A DNA stretch of 55,222 nt from Nitrosopumilaceae archaeon (GCA_028279545.1 JANQNN010000051.1:1-55222), one strand, 5' to 3'; shown: positions 34,069 through 43,145, counted from the stretch's first letter. Notes: generated by a model not told the origin, from the sequence alone. Numbers and translations: made by a program.

Positions 34069-35883
34069 TTGTCAAAGATTGTTCTAGATACAAGTGTAAT
34101 TATCAATGGATTATTTACCTCCCAAATAGAAATCGGCAACATTCGAAATTCAGAGATTATCATTCCTCAGTCCGTTATTGATGAATTACAATCCCAAGCC
34201 TCCCAGAAAATGGAACAAGGTTTTTTGGGTTTAAAAGAAATTAAAAAACTCAAAGACTTTTCTAAAAACTTTGGCCTAGAAATTTCTATTATTGGGTCCC
34301 ATCCAACCTTGGAAGATATCCAATTAGCTGGAAAAGGAAAAATTGATGCAATCATTAAAGACATTGCCAAAAAAAACCAAGCAACTCTTTATACTTCAGA
34401 TGGTGTTCAACACTTGGTAGCGCAAACAGAAGGTATATCTTCTGTTTTTTTACAGCCCACCATTAAAGAAAAGGATCTTGAATTCCTAAAATTTTTTGAT
34501 TCTGAAACAATGAGTGTACATCTTAAAGAAAATCTTTGTCCCTTGGCAAAAAAGGGAAAACCAGGCTCTTTCTTATTGACAAAATTAAGTGATAAGATAC
34601 TTGCCAATGATTATTTAGATTTAATTTCAAACCAAATTTTAGATACAACCAATAATTTTGAAGACAGTACGCTTGAGATTTCAAAAAATGGGGCTTTTGT
34701 GGTTCAATACAAGGATTACAGGATAGCAATAACTAAACCTCCATTTTCTGAATCTTCTGAAATAACAATCGTTCATCCTATCGTAAAACTATCTCTTGAT
34801 GATTATTCAATTTCTGAGGAACTAATGGAGCGTTTTAAGGATAGGGCAGAAGGAATTGTTATTTCAGGACCTCCTGGTTCAGGAAAAAGTACATTAGCAT
34901 CTGGACTGGCAAATTTTTACCATAGTCAAGGAAAAATAGTAAAAACTTTTGAATCTCCCAGAGATTTGCAAGTGGACCCAGGTATTACTCAATACAGCAA
35001 ACTTGAGGGAAGTTTTGACAATTCTGCGGATATTCTATTGTTGGTAAGACCGGACTACACCATCTTTGATGAGGTTAGACGAAGAGAGGACTTTCAAACA
35101 TTTTCTGATTTAAGACTAACAGGAGTAGGTATGGTAGGTGTGGTTCATGCCAATTCCCCCCTAGACGCAATTCAGCGGTTTATTGGAAAAATTGAGCTTG
35201 GAATAATTCCTAATGTTCTTGATACTGTTGTTTTTGTCAAAGACGGAAAAATTTCAAAGGTGTATGACTTGGAATTAAAGGTGAAGGTTCCTACTGGCAT
35301 GACTGAATCTGACTTGGCAAGGCCGGTAATTGAAATTAGAAATTTTGAAAACAACGCATTGGAGCACGAAATTTACACCTTTGGAGAAGAAAATGTTATT
35401 GTTCCCATTGGAAAAAGTGGCCAAAAAGTAGGAATTGAAAAACTAGCTGAAGAAAAGATTAGGGATATTTTCAAACGATACGACTCAAAATCCGAGGTTG
35501 AAATTTTATCAGACACTCGAGTCCGTGTTCATGTTGCTAAAGAGGCAATACCTTCAATCATTGGTAGAGGGGGTTCCAACATTAATGATATTGAAAAATC
35601 TTTAAACATCCACATTGATGTTGTCGAAAAAGACCCTTCAAAGGTTAGTTCAAATGATTTAGCATTTTCATTTTCCGAATCAAAAACGTCTCTAGTGTTT
35701 ACAGTTGGACGAGAATATACTTCAATGTATGCTGATATTTTTGTTAATAACAAGTATGTCACATCATCCCGAATAGGGAAAAAAGGCCAAATTAAAATTC
35801 CAAAACGCTCTGAGATGGGCAAAACAGTAATGGAACTTGCAGATTCTCAAGATGAGATTCAGATTTTTCTTAAAGATTTTTAA
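34069..35883 (+). CDS. PIN-ATPase-KH protein
   Basis: A 604-residue protein with an N-terminal PIN domain (VLDTSVIINGLF, with the acidic residues also at IDAIIKDIAK), a PilT-type ATPase (Walker A GPPGSGKST near residue 268, with LRPDYTIFDEVRRRED as Walker B region), and a KH domain near residue 490 (VAKEAIPSIIGRGGSNIND). This three-part layout is a known archaeal architecture, likely an RNA-processing or ribosome-linked enzyme; exact function is unproven. Start is TTG at 34069. It overlaps the DtxR gene by 14 bp tail to tail. Confidence 0.88.
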   Translation: MSKIVLDTSVIINGLFTSQIEIGNIRNSEIIIPQSVIDELQSQASQKMEQGFLGLKEIKKLKDFSKNFGLEISIIGSHPTLEDIQLAGKGKIDAIIKDIAKKNQATLYTSDGVQHLVAQTEGISSVFLQPTIKEKDLEFLKFFDSETMSVHLKENLCPLAKKGKPGSFLLTKLSDKILANDYLDLISNQILDTTNNFEDSTLEISKNGAFVVQYKDYRIAITKPPFSESSEITIVHPIVKLSLDDYSISEELMERFKDRAEGIVISGPPGSGKSTLASGLANFYHSQGKIVKTFESPRDLQVDPGITQYSKLEGSFDNSADILLLVRPDYTIFDEVRRREDFQTFSDLRLTGVGMVGVVHANSPLDAIQRFIGKIELGIIPNVLDTVVFVKDGKISKVYDLELKVKVPTGMTESDLARPVIEIRNFENNALEHEIYTFGEENVIVPIGKSGQKVGIEKLAEEKIRDIFKRYDSKSEVEILSDTRVRVHVAKEAIPSIIGRGGSNINDIEKSLNIHIDVVEKDPSKVSSNDLAFSFSESKTSLVFTVGREYTSMYADIFVNNKYVTSSRIGKKGQIKIPKRSEMGKTVMELADSQDEIQIFLKDF

Positions 35884-36337
35884 AATTTTCTAAAATTTTA
35901 GGATTTGATTTAAGAAATGTGATAAATTTACGCAATTGCTTGATTGTTTTAGGATTTAGGTGATGTTCAATTCCTTCTGCATCTTGATTGGCAGTCTCAT
36001 ATCCAATACCAAGTATTTCAAAAAATTCTAACAAAATACCATGCTTTTGACGAATAGTCTCAGCCACTTGATTTCCTTTTTTGGTTAAATTAATTCCGTG
36101 ATATTTTTCATATTCCAAAAAACCACTCTCATCTAACCTTTGAAGCATCTTAGTGACGCTGGGAGCACTAACATGCATGTATCTGGATATATCCAGCGTG
36201 GTTGCATAGCCTTTTAGCTCTACTAATTCTGAAATTATTTCCAAATAATCTTCCATTCTGGTACTAAAATTAGCTCTTTCCAATTGGTGAGCAGCTTTAA
36301 TTGATTCTAATCTTTTGGAATCCTTTTTCAATATCAT
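35870..36337 (-). CDS. DtxR/MntR family transcriptional regulator
   Basis: A 155-residue metal-dependent regulator. The winged helix reads FSTRMEDYLEIISELVELKGYATTLDISRYMHVSAPSVTKMLQRLDESG in segments, and the dimerisation/metal helix has the usual acidic/His ligands (ETANQDAEGIEHHL). It would repress metal uptake genes in response to Mn or Fe. No metal-transport gene is beside it. Its 3' end overlaps the PIN-ATPase gene. Confidence 0.88.
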   Translation of the reverse strand: MILKKDSKRLESIKAAHQLERANFSTRMEDYLEIISELVELKGYATTLDISRYMHVSAPSVTKMLQRLDESGFLEYEKYHGINLTKKGNQVAETIRQKHGILLEFFEILGIGYETANQDAEGIEHHLNPKTIKQLRKFITFLKSNPKILENFKNL

Positions 36338-36459
36338 ATTTTCATTTATCCACTATAATTGGATTATTTATTGGAAAATCAAGCTATTTGAAATTGACTT
36401 CTAGGTATCAGGTTTTGATCTTTGAATCTTAACTAATTTTTCCTAAATCAGACTATGAT

Positions 36460-36810
36460 ATGGTAGATCCCTTAAAGGTACGGCTCGAAAAATTACGAAA
36501 AATTCACGCAACTACCCATAGAAGAGCAAGCCTTTATTCTGATATTGCAAAAATTGACCATAGTCACACCTCAAAGTCCCTTGGATGCTTACAAAAGGCA
36601 CCAGCTCCTGGAAAAAAACTCCAAAAAGTTGGTTTTCTTATGCTTTGGGTGCCAGAACCTAGCGGTGTAACTTGTGCAATAGGAGGGCCAATGATTGTAG
36701 CAGGCAAATATCTAGAGAAAAAATACAACAGTTCAACCATTCATGATATCGGCCATGAAACAAAGAATACTTTATCATCGTTAAGTGATTTTAAACAATC
36801 GATTCTTTGA
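36460..36810 (+). CDS. Conserved small protein, unknown
   Basis: A 116-residue protein: a basic, His-rich first half (RLEKLRKIHATTHRRASLYSD in part) and a hydrophobic central segment (VGFLMLWVPEPSGVTCAIGG) that may insert in the membrane, then a polar C-terminal helix. I have the impression of a conserved thaumarchaeal family of unknown role. The ATG at 36460 starts it. Divergent from the DtxR gene. Confidence 0.6.
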   Translation: MVDPLKVRLEKLRKIHATTHRRASLYSDIAKIDHSHTSKSLGCLQKAPAPGKKLQKVGFLMLWVPEPSGVTCAIGGPMIVAGKYLEKKYNSSTIHDIGHETKNTLSSLSDFKQSIL

Positions 36811-36991
36811 AAATTTTGAAAAACTAATTGATTATTTTTTATCCGTACGAAGGATTTTTCAATTTTTGAAAAATTTGACTGTTTTTTTACTAAAAATATT
36901 AAATTTTCCCGTCTCAATTTTTCTTATTAAATTTCAGTTTCCTCTTTCTTTATCGAATAGGTTGAATACTAGTATACTCTTTTAATTAATT

Positions 36992-37168
36992 ATGGAAGAA
37001 AAAAATGAAATTGAAGAGTTAATTGATAATATGATATCTGGTGGAGATGATTTGGTGGATCATTTGAAAGAAGTATTGCCAGACTCTTTTGCAGAGACTC
37101 TAACAATGTTCCAAGAATCAAATGTGGTCAATCTAAATAAAATTAAAGATTTTGTAAAAAGCAAATAA
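36992..37168 (+). CDS. Small acidic helical protein (58 residues)
   Basis: A 58-residue ORF (MEEKNEIEELIDNMISGGDD at the start, DFVKSK at the end). Strongly acidic first half, amphipathic helices, no Cys. It lies in an otherwise empty 430-bp stretch between two plus-strand genes, and its composition is that of a protein, not random AT-rich DNA. An AGTATACT element is 14 bases upstream. Function unknown. Confidence 0.6.
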   Translation: MEEKNEIEELIDNMISGGDDLVDHLKEVLPDSFAETLTMFQESNVVNLNKIKDFVKSK

Positions 37169-37242
37169 TCTTTAGTATTTTTTTAATCCTTTGAATTATC
37201 CTATACAGTACATTTAATTTTTCTTGTATTTCGACCAAAGTA

Positions 37243-37821
37243 TTGAAGAAGACAATTATTGTTATTGCAGCAGTTGTAATTGCAATAATTTTGATTATTT
37301 TTTCACTATATGCATATTCTTACTCTAAAATACAGGTATCTCTTGTGGATGTATCATCAATTGCTATAGAATTAGAGACATTATCTTGGGATGTTATTTT
37401 AAATTTAGGCATTGAGGTTTTATCTGGAAATTGGATAGAAGCTGCAGTAAGTGTAATTTCAGGAATAAATCTTGAACTTGTCTTTGCCTTGAGTAATAAC
37501 GGGTTGCTTCCTGTTTATATTCCTGAGTTAGCATATGATCTTTCTCTAAATGGTATTTCAATAGGAAACGGTTTTAGTGAAATTAACACCACTATTGACC
37601 CTGGAGACACCAAAGAAATCCCAATAATGCAAATTATTGAAAAAAATAACCTTAGCCCTGCAATTGAATCCATTATTAATTCAGAAGGAATTGTGGAAAT
37701 TGGGGTAAGTGGGACTGCTTATTTTGAAATCTGGGGAAATAGTATTCCAGTTCCCTTTGAATCTACTCAACAAGTATCAATTATTGACGAGATACAAAAT
37801 CAACTTGAAAAGGTCATCTAA
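37243..37821 (+). CDS. Membrane-anchored LEA14/WHy-like protein
   Basis: A 192-residue protein with an N-terminal membrane helix (TIIVIAAVVIAIILIIFSLYAY) and a beta-rich external domain. The pattern (LELVFALSNNGLLPVYIPELAYDLSLNG, then a Pro-Gly-Asp turn and EIPI) is like the WHy/LEA14 domain. Such proteins are linked to stress tolerance; this is a fold-level guess. TTG is the likely start. Confidence 0.6.
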   Translation: MKKTIIVIAAVVIAIILIIFSLYAYSYSKIQVSLVDVSSIAIELETLSWDVILNLGIEVLSGNWIEAAVSVISGINLELVFALSNNGLLPVYIPELAYDLSLNGISIGNGFSEINTTIDPGDTKEIPIMQIIEKNNLSPAIESIINSEGIVEIGVSGTAYFEIWGNSIPVPFESTQQVSIIDEIQNQLEKVI

Positions 37822-37897
37822 GAGGTTTAATCTTTTTAGATGTCTGTTCAAAATAAAACAGAACTGGAGATAAATTCTAATTTTTGAAATTCTTTTT

Positions 37898-38053
37898 GTG
37901 TCTGAGCAAAAATTAAAGGAGCCAAAAATAAGAAATTTAGATTCTTATCCCTGTAGCCCAAATTGCTGGTGTAAAGCAAAATAACTCCCAATTATTCCAA
38001 AACCTGAAGATTTTGTGGAATTTTTAGGAAAAAATAGAGATTTGCTTGATTAA
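37898..38053 (+). pseudogene. Small CxxxCxC protein ORF split by an in-frame TAA
   Basis: From GTG at 37898 the frame reads MSEQKLKEPKIRNLDSYP, then CSPNCWCKAK, then TAA at 37982-37984. The same frame continues without another stop through LPIIPKPEDFVEFLGKNRDL to a second TAA at 38051-38053. The part beyond the first stop looks like real protein, which suggests a recent nonsense change or a sequencing error. It could also be a real 28-residue peptide followed by chance sequence. Confidence 0.4.
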
Positions 38054-38085
38054 GATATTTTAAAAGCAACGCTGGGCTTATTTTT

Positions 38086-38577
38086 GTGACTACACGAACT
38101 CAAGTTCTAATTCCTGTGGCTGCGGCAGCTGTGGTGATTGGAATTGTTGGTATCTACTCTATTCCTTCCGACAGTAAATTAGAAACTGTTGAGTTTCCGA
38201 GAGGGACAATTAAGATTGATGATACGGTATTGGAGGTTCAAGTCGCAGACACTGAACCAAGAAGGATACGTGGATTGATGTTTCAAGACCAATTGCCTTA
38301 TGATCAAGGAATGATTTTTGTATTCCAAGAATCTGGAATTTACTCTTTATGGATGTTAAATATGCAATTCCCTCTTGATATGATTTGGTTTGATAAAGAC
38401 GGCATGATTGTTCATATTGAAAAAAACATTGCACCCTGTAAAACCCCTGCTGAAATTATGGCCTGTCAAAGTATTGTGCCAGATAAAGAGGCTATGTATA
38501 TTTTGGAGGTAACTTCAGGATTTATTGACAAATTTAACATCACTAAAGATTCAAAACTAAATATAATATCCATATAA
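38086..38577 (+). CDS. DUF192 family exported protein
   Basis: A 163-residue protein with an N-terminal hydrophobic segment (QVLIPVAAAAVVIGIVGIYS) that anchors or exports it, then the DUF192 core: a VADTEPRRIRGLMFQDQLP start, GMIFVFQESGIYSLWMLNM, and FPLDMIWFDKDGMIVHIEKN. DUF192 is a small beta domain of unknown function often found in secreted or membrane-linked proteins. The start is GTG at 38086. It lies 2 bp upstream of the next gene's possible TTG start. Confidence 0.85.
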   Translation: MTTRTQVLIPVAAAAVVIGIVGIYSIPSDSKLETVEFPRGTIKIDDTVLEVQVADTEPRRIRGLMFQDQLPYDQGMIFVFQESGIYSLWMLNMQFPLDMIWFDKDGMIVHIEKNIAPCKTPAEIMACQSIVPDKEAMYILEVTSGFIDKFNITKDSKLNIISI

Positions 38578-38618
38578 AATTGCAAAAACTTTTCATATAC
38601 AGAAAGGATAGAAAAAAA

Positions 38619-39251
38619 ATGAACAAAAAATTTTTGATACCTACTGTTTCAGGTATTATTATTGCAATAATTTTGGTTGCCTTTATGATCCCAACACCTG
38701 AGAAGTCTGATTCTGATTCTGGTATATTATCGACTTCCTACGTTGATACAAACAAAAACATTCAGCTCGAATTGCATAAACAAAATATTGCAATGTCTTC
38801 AGCTTTGAAACTAAACGGATTTTCCATAGAAAAGTATTGTACATTTTTTGCCGATGAATCTATACAGAATGCAATTGAGTACTGCACCTCAACTGAACTT
38901 TTAGATTCCCAAGGCCAGTATTTGGGAAATATACACATGGTTGGGGTTCCTAATAATCCAAAATATGTAATTGGAGCAATTCAAGTAGATCCCCTTGTCT
39001 CTCAACTAGACGAGGTTAAAATCATCACTCAGACAATGATTGAATCTACGGTGTGTTTATGTTGGGAGGATGTGAAACCAGGTGGTTTTGATTCGGTATC
39101 AGATTGGATTGATGCTGCTAACGCCCATCATCTTGAAGCAAAACGAATTACAAGTAAATCAGAAATTAATGGTTTAGCACAAAAAGATCTATTGCTTGAG
39201 ATCACTACAAACACTGAAGGGTATTTTTGGAAATTAATCATTCCTAGTTAG
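38619..39251 (+). CDS. Exported hypothetical protein
   Basis: A 210-residue protein with a signal-anchor (LIPTVSGIIIAIILVAFMIP) and an external domain with four or more Cys (EKYCTFF, IEYCTS, STVCLCWED), so it may hold disulfides or metal. The ATG at 38619 is taken because it gives the signal-anchor without a long charged lead; an in-frame TTG at 38580 is possible. It follows the DUF192 gene in the same direction. Family not recognised. Confidence 0.65.
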   Translation: MNKKFLIPTVSGIIIAIILVAFMIPTPEKSDSDSGILSTSYVDTNKNIQLELHKQNIAMSSALKLNGFSIEKYCTFFADESIQNAIEYCTSTELLDSQGQYLGNIHMVGVPNNPKYVIGAIQVDPLVSQLDEVKIITQTMIESTVCLCWEDVKPGGFDSVSDWIDAANAHHLEAKRITSKSEINGLAQKDLLLEITTNTEGYFWKLIIPS

Positions 39252-39395
39252 GAATGGATAAAAAACTAAAACGAACTTTTCACTCTAATTTTTTAAAAAA
39301 TTCAAGAAATTCTTTGTTACATTATACAAAGGGATTAGGTAAAAATTTACGACTAGTTTTTAACACACAAAATAGTTCTCTGGTTAGCGTTTACA

Positions 39396-40169
39396 ATGAT
39401 TGATCAATTGTGGTTAATTCCTTTAGGATTTGCAGCAGGTGTTTTAGGCTCTATGATTGGGCTTGGCGGTGGAATAATAATAGTTCCCATTTTGACATTT
39501 TTTGGTTTTTCACCTACCTTGGCTGCTAGTAACAGTCTTTTTGCAGCATTTAGTAATGCCGTGGCCTCTACTATTTCCTATTCAAAACAAAAAAGAATTG
39601 AATTCTCATTAGGAATTAAACTAGGGTTACTAACCATACCTGGAACTATTTTAGGTGCTTATGTTTCTAGCAATGTAACTCCCGAAATTTTTAAAATTCT
39701 TTTTGGATTTGTTTTGATAGCATCTGCAGGCTATATTTTTTTAAGAAAAAAAATTGAGAATAGAGAAATTAATCTATCCAAACAAATGATGATTTTTGCT
39801 ATTGGTGCAAGCTTTTTTGCTGGAATAATTTCAGCCTTTTTTGGAATAGGGGGAGGAATAATCTTTGTCCCACTAATGGTAGTAGGAATGGGAATGGCAA
39901 TGAAAAAAGCAGCTCCTACATCTCAATTAATTTTGTTATTTGCTTCTTTATCTGGTGTAATTGTTCATACTATTTTGGGCCATTCTGATTTCCTACAAGC
40001 CGGTTTACTTGCTATTGGTTCCTTTGCAGGAGGATTGGTAGGTGCTAGATTATCTGTTGATATTCGTGAAAGATATTTACAAATTTTGGTTTCATTTGCA
40101 ATACTTGCTGCTGCTATCAAAATGTTCTTTGATTCTTTTTATGATAATCTATATTTGATTAATAATTGA
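39396..40169 (+). CDS. TauE/SafE-type (TSUP) permease
   Basis: A 257-residue protein with about eight membrane helices and two homologous halves. The family repeats are GFAAGVLGSMIGLGGGIIIVPIL at the N-terminus and the matching FFAGIISAFFGIGGGIIFVPLM in the second half. TSUP members export sulfite, sulfonates or other small anions. Substrate unknown. It has its own upstream region. Confidence 0.88.
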   Translation: MIDQLWLIPLGFAAGVLGSMIGLGGGIIIVPILTFFGFSPTLAASNSLFAAFSNAVASTISYSKQKRIEFSLGIKLGLLTIPGTILGAYVSSNVTPEIFKILFGFVLIASAGYIFLRKKIENREINLSKQMMIFAIGASFFAGIISAFFGIGGGIIFVPLMVVGMGMAMKKAAPTSQLILLFASLSGVIVHTILGHSDFLQAGLLAIGSFAGGLVGARLSVDIRERYLQILVSFAILAAAIKMFFDSFYDNLYLINN

Positions 40170-40233
40170 CCAATAACTAAATTCAAAGATACCTATCAAA
40201 AATTTTAAAGAATTTCTAAATTAAAATTAGAAA

Positions 40234-40683
40234 TTATCTTGGTGGCTCTTTTTTAATTCTGTAGAGGTTTTTCTTTGAAATTAAAACGGTTTCTTCAGCT
40301 TGGTTAATTCCTTCAAAGTCAATTGAAATTTTTCCATAGGTTTCATCGATTTCTTCTTTCCCTGAAACAGTATACTGTATTTTTAGGACTTCATCTGTGT
40401 GAAGTGGTTTAAGAAATCTAGTGCATCTGTTACCCCATTCAGGGTCTCCGTCAATTCCAATTAGGACTATGTGGTTTCCATAAATTTGGTTTAGTCTAGT
40501 AAATTCCCCTTCAATTCTTGATAATGCTGCCCTTCCTGATACCAAAGTGTTCTTGCTTCCGTAGTCTTCCAAGAATGCATTTTTTACTCTTGAAAAGTTT
40601 AGGTATTCATCTAATTCTTTTTCTGAAATGCTACACGTTGAAAAAAATTTATCCCCTACCTTAAAATCCGAAAATTTTTTCAT
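40234..40683 (-). CDS. MaoC-like hot-dog protein
   Basis: A 149-residue protein with a hot-dog fold pattern as in MaoC hydratases: FSDFKVGDKFFSTCSISEKEL at the start and a FLKPLHTDEVLKIQYTV strand pair late. The usual hydratase Asp/His pair (D.NP.H) is not seen in the expected helix (FSRVKNAFLEDYG), so activity as an enoyl-CoA hydratase is doubtful. It starts 3 bp after the stop of the tandem SDR gene, so the two are one unit. Confidence 0.65.
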   Translation of the reverse strand: MKKFSDFKVGDKFFSTCSISEKELDEYLNFSRVKNAFLEDYGSKNTLVSGRAALSRIEGEFTRLNQIYGNHIVLIGIDGDPEWGNRCTRFLKPLHTDEVLKIQYTVSGKEEIDETYGKISIDFEGINQAEETVLISKKNLYRIKKEPPR

Positions 40684-40685
40684 TC

Positions 40686-42473
40686 TTATCTTAATTCATC
40701 AACACAAAATGTAACTTCAGAAGATGAAGTTGCACTGTCTGATACTAGGAAATTCAAAGCCTGACTAATATTTTCATTATTTGGTTCAGAACCAGTTACT
40801 GAACCTGGAAGGATGGTAAATAATCTAATTTTTGATTTTAGAACATCACTCAATTCCTGGTTTACCGTAGTGGTAAATGGTCGAAGAGCTCCTCTAAAAA
40901 CTTCTACTTGGGCTCTTTGAGTTCCAGAGACTTTTCTTCCTGATGGAAGATCAGGACCAATTATCATAAACGCGCCAGTTGCATCTTTGTAAAGTCGAGG
41001 ATCTTTTGCTCCCCCTGGAACAAATTGTTCTAAGGCTCTTTGAGCTACTGTGGCAGGAGTTGTAATAAATTTCTCAATCAGGTCCTCCCACTTTGATCTT
41101 GATAATTCAGTTAATTTTGAAATTTCAGGTAATTTTCCTGTAACATGAACTACAGCAAGAATTTCTCCTAGATTGGTCTTAGCTGTGTTTAACCATTTTT
41201 CAACCTCATCAGGATTTTTTATATTTACAATATGGGAATGAAACGCATTACTAATTGAATCTTGAATCTCTTTAGGTGTAGACTCTGAAATAAAACAAGC
41301 AACTTTACCTCCATTATTTTCAACATGTTTGGCTAAAAATTGAACTCTTTCAGAATCTATTTGGTCAGTGGCATCAATGGTAAAGACTATAGATTTTCCT
41401 GAAAAGTCTGGTTGATGAACATTGGGTGTGGTAGTTCCAATATGTGGTTTAACTGGATAAAATACTCTGTCTCCTGGAATAACCTTTCCGTTTATTATTT
41501 TTGAAATTTCATCATCACACAAATTCAAAACAGATTCAGCAACTTGAGATTGAGATAGAAATTCTTGGTTTGCAATCATATGTGAAGTATTGTTTTGAAC
41601 TTTTTCTGCAATGTATTGAATTTTATTCAAAAGATTTGTAAATGTGGTGTTTAGTTTTTCAGCATCAATTCCATTTTCTTGTGATAATTTTTGAGCAGCA
41701 TTTGCAATTCCTTCTTTAACTACATTTTCGTCTTCGCCAAGTAATGGTAATAGTTCCTTGTTTGCAGCATCAACTTGTTCTGGTGTTAAATCTTCAAAAC
41801 CACTTACTCTCATAAATTCAGATGCAGCTTTTGGATAAACTGTTTTGTAAATTCTATCTGAATGTACGGGTCCAGGATTTGTTGCAATTGAAATAATTCC
41901 TTTATCTGTTAACTCCCAAGACATTGCTTCAGCTAGTCTATTTTTAGCTCCTTGTGATGCAGTGTATGGGCTTCTAAATCGATAAGGTCTTTGTTCTAGT
42001 GGTCTTTCTTCTGTAAAGAATGTTGAAATTGTAATTATTTTTCCACCCTCTTTCATAACTTTTAATGATTGTACTGAACCCCAAAAAGTTCCGGTAAGAT
42101 GAATCCCAATTGTACTTTTAAAATCATCTAAGGGAGAATTTGGAAAACACGTTACTGGACCTGAAACTCCGGCGTTGTTAACAATAAAATCAATAGTAGA
42201 ATTTTCATTTTTTAGGGTGTCAAACATTGCAGTCATTGCATCCTCGTCTGCAACATCTACTCCTGAGAATATTTTGACAGTAGCACCACTGTTAATTTGG
42301 GCTATAATTCCTTCAAGCATTTTTGAAGTCTCTTCCAAGGGCTCTCGTCTTCTACCTAGAATTATTACGCTTGCTCCATTTTCAACGAACTTTTTGGCAA
42401 TTGCCTGACCAATTCCAGTCCCACTCCCGGTGATTAAAGCAGTTTTTCCTTGAAATTTAGACATAGATAACAA
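40686..42473 (-). CDS. Tandem short-chain dehydrogenase, like the N-terminal half of malonyl-CoA reductase
   Basis: A 595-residue protein made of two SDR-type Rossmann units. Unit 1 (to about 350) has TGSGTGIG at 15-22 and NNAG at 99-102. Its catalytic region has Ser150 and Tyr170, but the YxxxK Lys is a Gln (YTASQ, Gln174). Unit 2 (about 350-595) lacks the glycine motif. Order, size and segments such as NPGPVHSDRI match, from memory, the first half of the bifunctional Chloroflexus malonyl-CoA reductase, which reduces malonate semialdehyde. A role in 3-hydroxypropionate chemistry is therefore possible but not proved. A hot-dog gene follows directly. Confidence 0.7.
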   Translation of the reverse strand: MLSMSKFQGKTALITGSGTGIGQAIAKKFVENGASVIILGRRREPLEETSKMLEGIIAQINSGATVKIFSGVDVADEDAMTAMFDTLKNENSTIDFIVNNAGVSGPVTCFPNSPLDDFKSTIGIHLTGTFWGSVQSLKVMKEGGKIITISTFFTEERPLEQRPYRFRSPYTASQGAKNRLAEAMSWELTDKGIISIATNPGPVHSDRIYKTVYPKAASEFMRVSGFEDLTPEQVDAANKELLPLLGEDENVVKEGIANAAQKLSQENGIDAEKLNTTFTNLLNKIQYIAEKVQNNTSHMIANQEFLSQSQVAESVLNLCDDEISKIINGKVIPGDRVFYPVKPHIGTTTPNVHQPDFSGKSIVFTIDATDQIDSERVQFLAKHVENNGGKVACFISESTPKEIQDSISNAFHSHIVNIKNPDEVEKWLNTAKTNLGEILAVVHVTGKLPEISKLTELSRSKWEDLIEKFITTPATVAQRALEQFVPGGAKDPRLYKDATGAFMIIGPDLPSGRKVSGTQRAQVEVFRGALRPFTTTVNQELSDVLKSKIRLFTILPGSVTGSEPNNENISQALNFLVSDSATSSSEVTFCVDELR

Positions 42474-42698
42474 ATCAGTCTCAAAGTATTATTTAATTTG
42501 ATTGATAGTAGGAAAATATCAAAGTTTTTTTTACCTTTAATGCTTAATTTGCATACTATCTGATTGGATTTCTTGAATTATTCATAATAGTGTATTTTCT
42601 GATTATTTTAGGGCAGACTAGAAGTACAATCTTTTTGAAATTTGGACTTTGGAGGAATCTACCAAACCCTTATCTTCTTTTGAAGGACATCTAAAGTG

Positions 42699-42809
42699 AT
42701 GAACACTGCTCCTTATTGGAATAAAAAAATTTGCTCGGATTGTAAAAGAGTAAGATGCCAAAAAGGATGTATCTGTGATTGCCATCAATTACGCGATAGA
42801 AGATATTGA
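42699..42809 (+). CDS. Tiny Cys-rich protein (36 residues)
   Basis: An ORF starting MNTAPYWNKKICSDCKRVRC, followed by KGCICDCHQLRDRRY. Six cysteines and one His in 20 residues would bind one or two metal ions. It overlaps a longer AT-rich frame with no protein character. It sits alone in a 430-bp gap between the SDR gene and the next plus-strand gene. Function unknown. Confidence 0.6.
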   Translation: MNTAPYWNKKICSDCKRVRCQKGCICDCHQLRDRRY

Positions 42810-42905
42810 TTTTCTTGATATTTTTGCAACTGCTTTAAACAAACCCAAATTTGTTAAGGCAAATTTCTTGATATCTTTATTTGTGGGTAAAATTCTAGAT
42901 TTTTT

Positions 42906-43142
42906 ATGCATGATACAGAATCTGATACTTTCATTTACAAAACCTGGCCTGAAAAATTTAGCGATATGCTAGCCGATATCGGAGTTGAATCCGAAGCTAA
43001 AGACATTGCATCAGTTGATTTAGAAAAGGGAGATTTTTTTAGCAGATATTTTTCTCAAACACCACGAATGGTTACAAACAAGGGTTGTCTTGAGGTTAAA
43101 AATACTAACATTGATTTAGTTCAAATTATTCAAAAGGGTTAG
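42906..43142 (+). CDS. Hypothetical protein
   Basis: A 78-residue protein, mixed charge, starting MHDTESDTFIYKTWPEKF. It is followed 3 bp on by a second small gene on the same strand, so the pair is likely an operon. I do not recognise the family. A single Cys and no membrane segment. Confidence 0.6.
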   Translation: MHDTESDTFIYKTWPEKFSDMLADIGVESEAKDIASVDLEKGDFFSRYFSQTPRMVTNKGCLEVKNTNIDLVQIIQKG

Positions 43143-43145
43143 AAT

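Noticed and set aside
36785-36985. 66-codon Phe/Leu-rich ORF after the 36460 gene
   Set aside because: A run of Phe, Leu, Lys and Ile from AT-rich sequence with no promoter; it overlaps the end of the preceding gene.
39254-39403. 49-codon plus-strand ORF starting MDKKLKRTFHS, overlapping the start of the TauE-type gene
   Set aside because: Composition (Lys, Asn, Ser, Leu) is what AT-rich non-coding DNA gives, there is no motif, and it overlaps the start of a clear gene.
42775-42972. 65-codon ORF overlapping the 36-residue Cys-rich gene and the 42906 gene
   Set aside because: No protein-like pattern; the two overlapping ORFs are better supported by motif and position.
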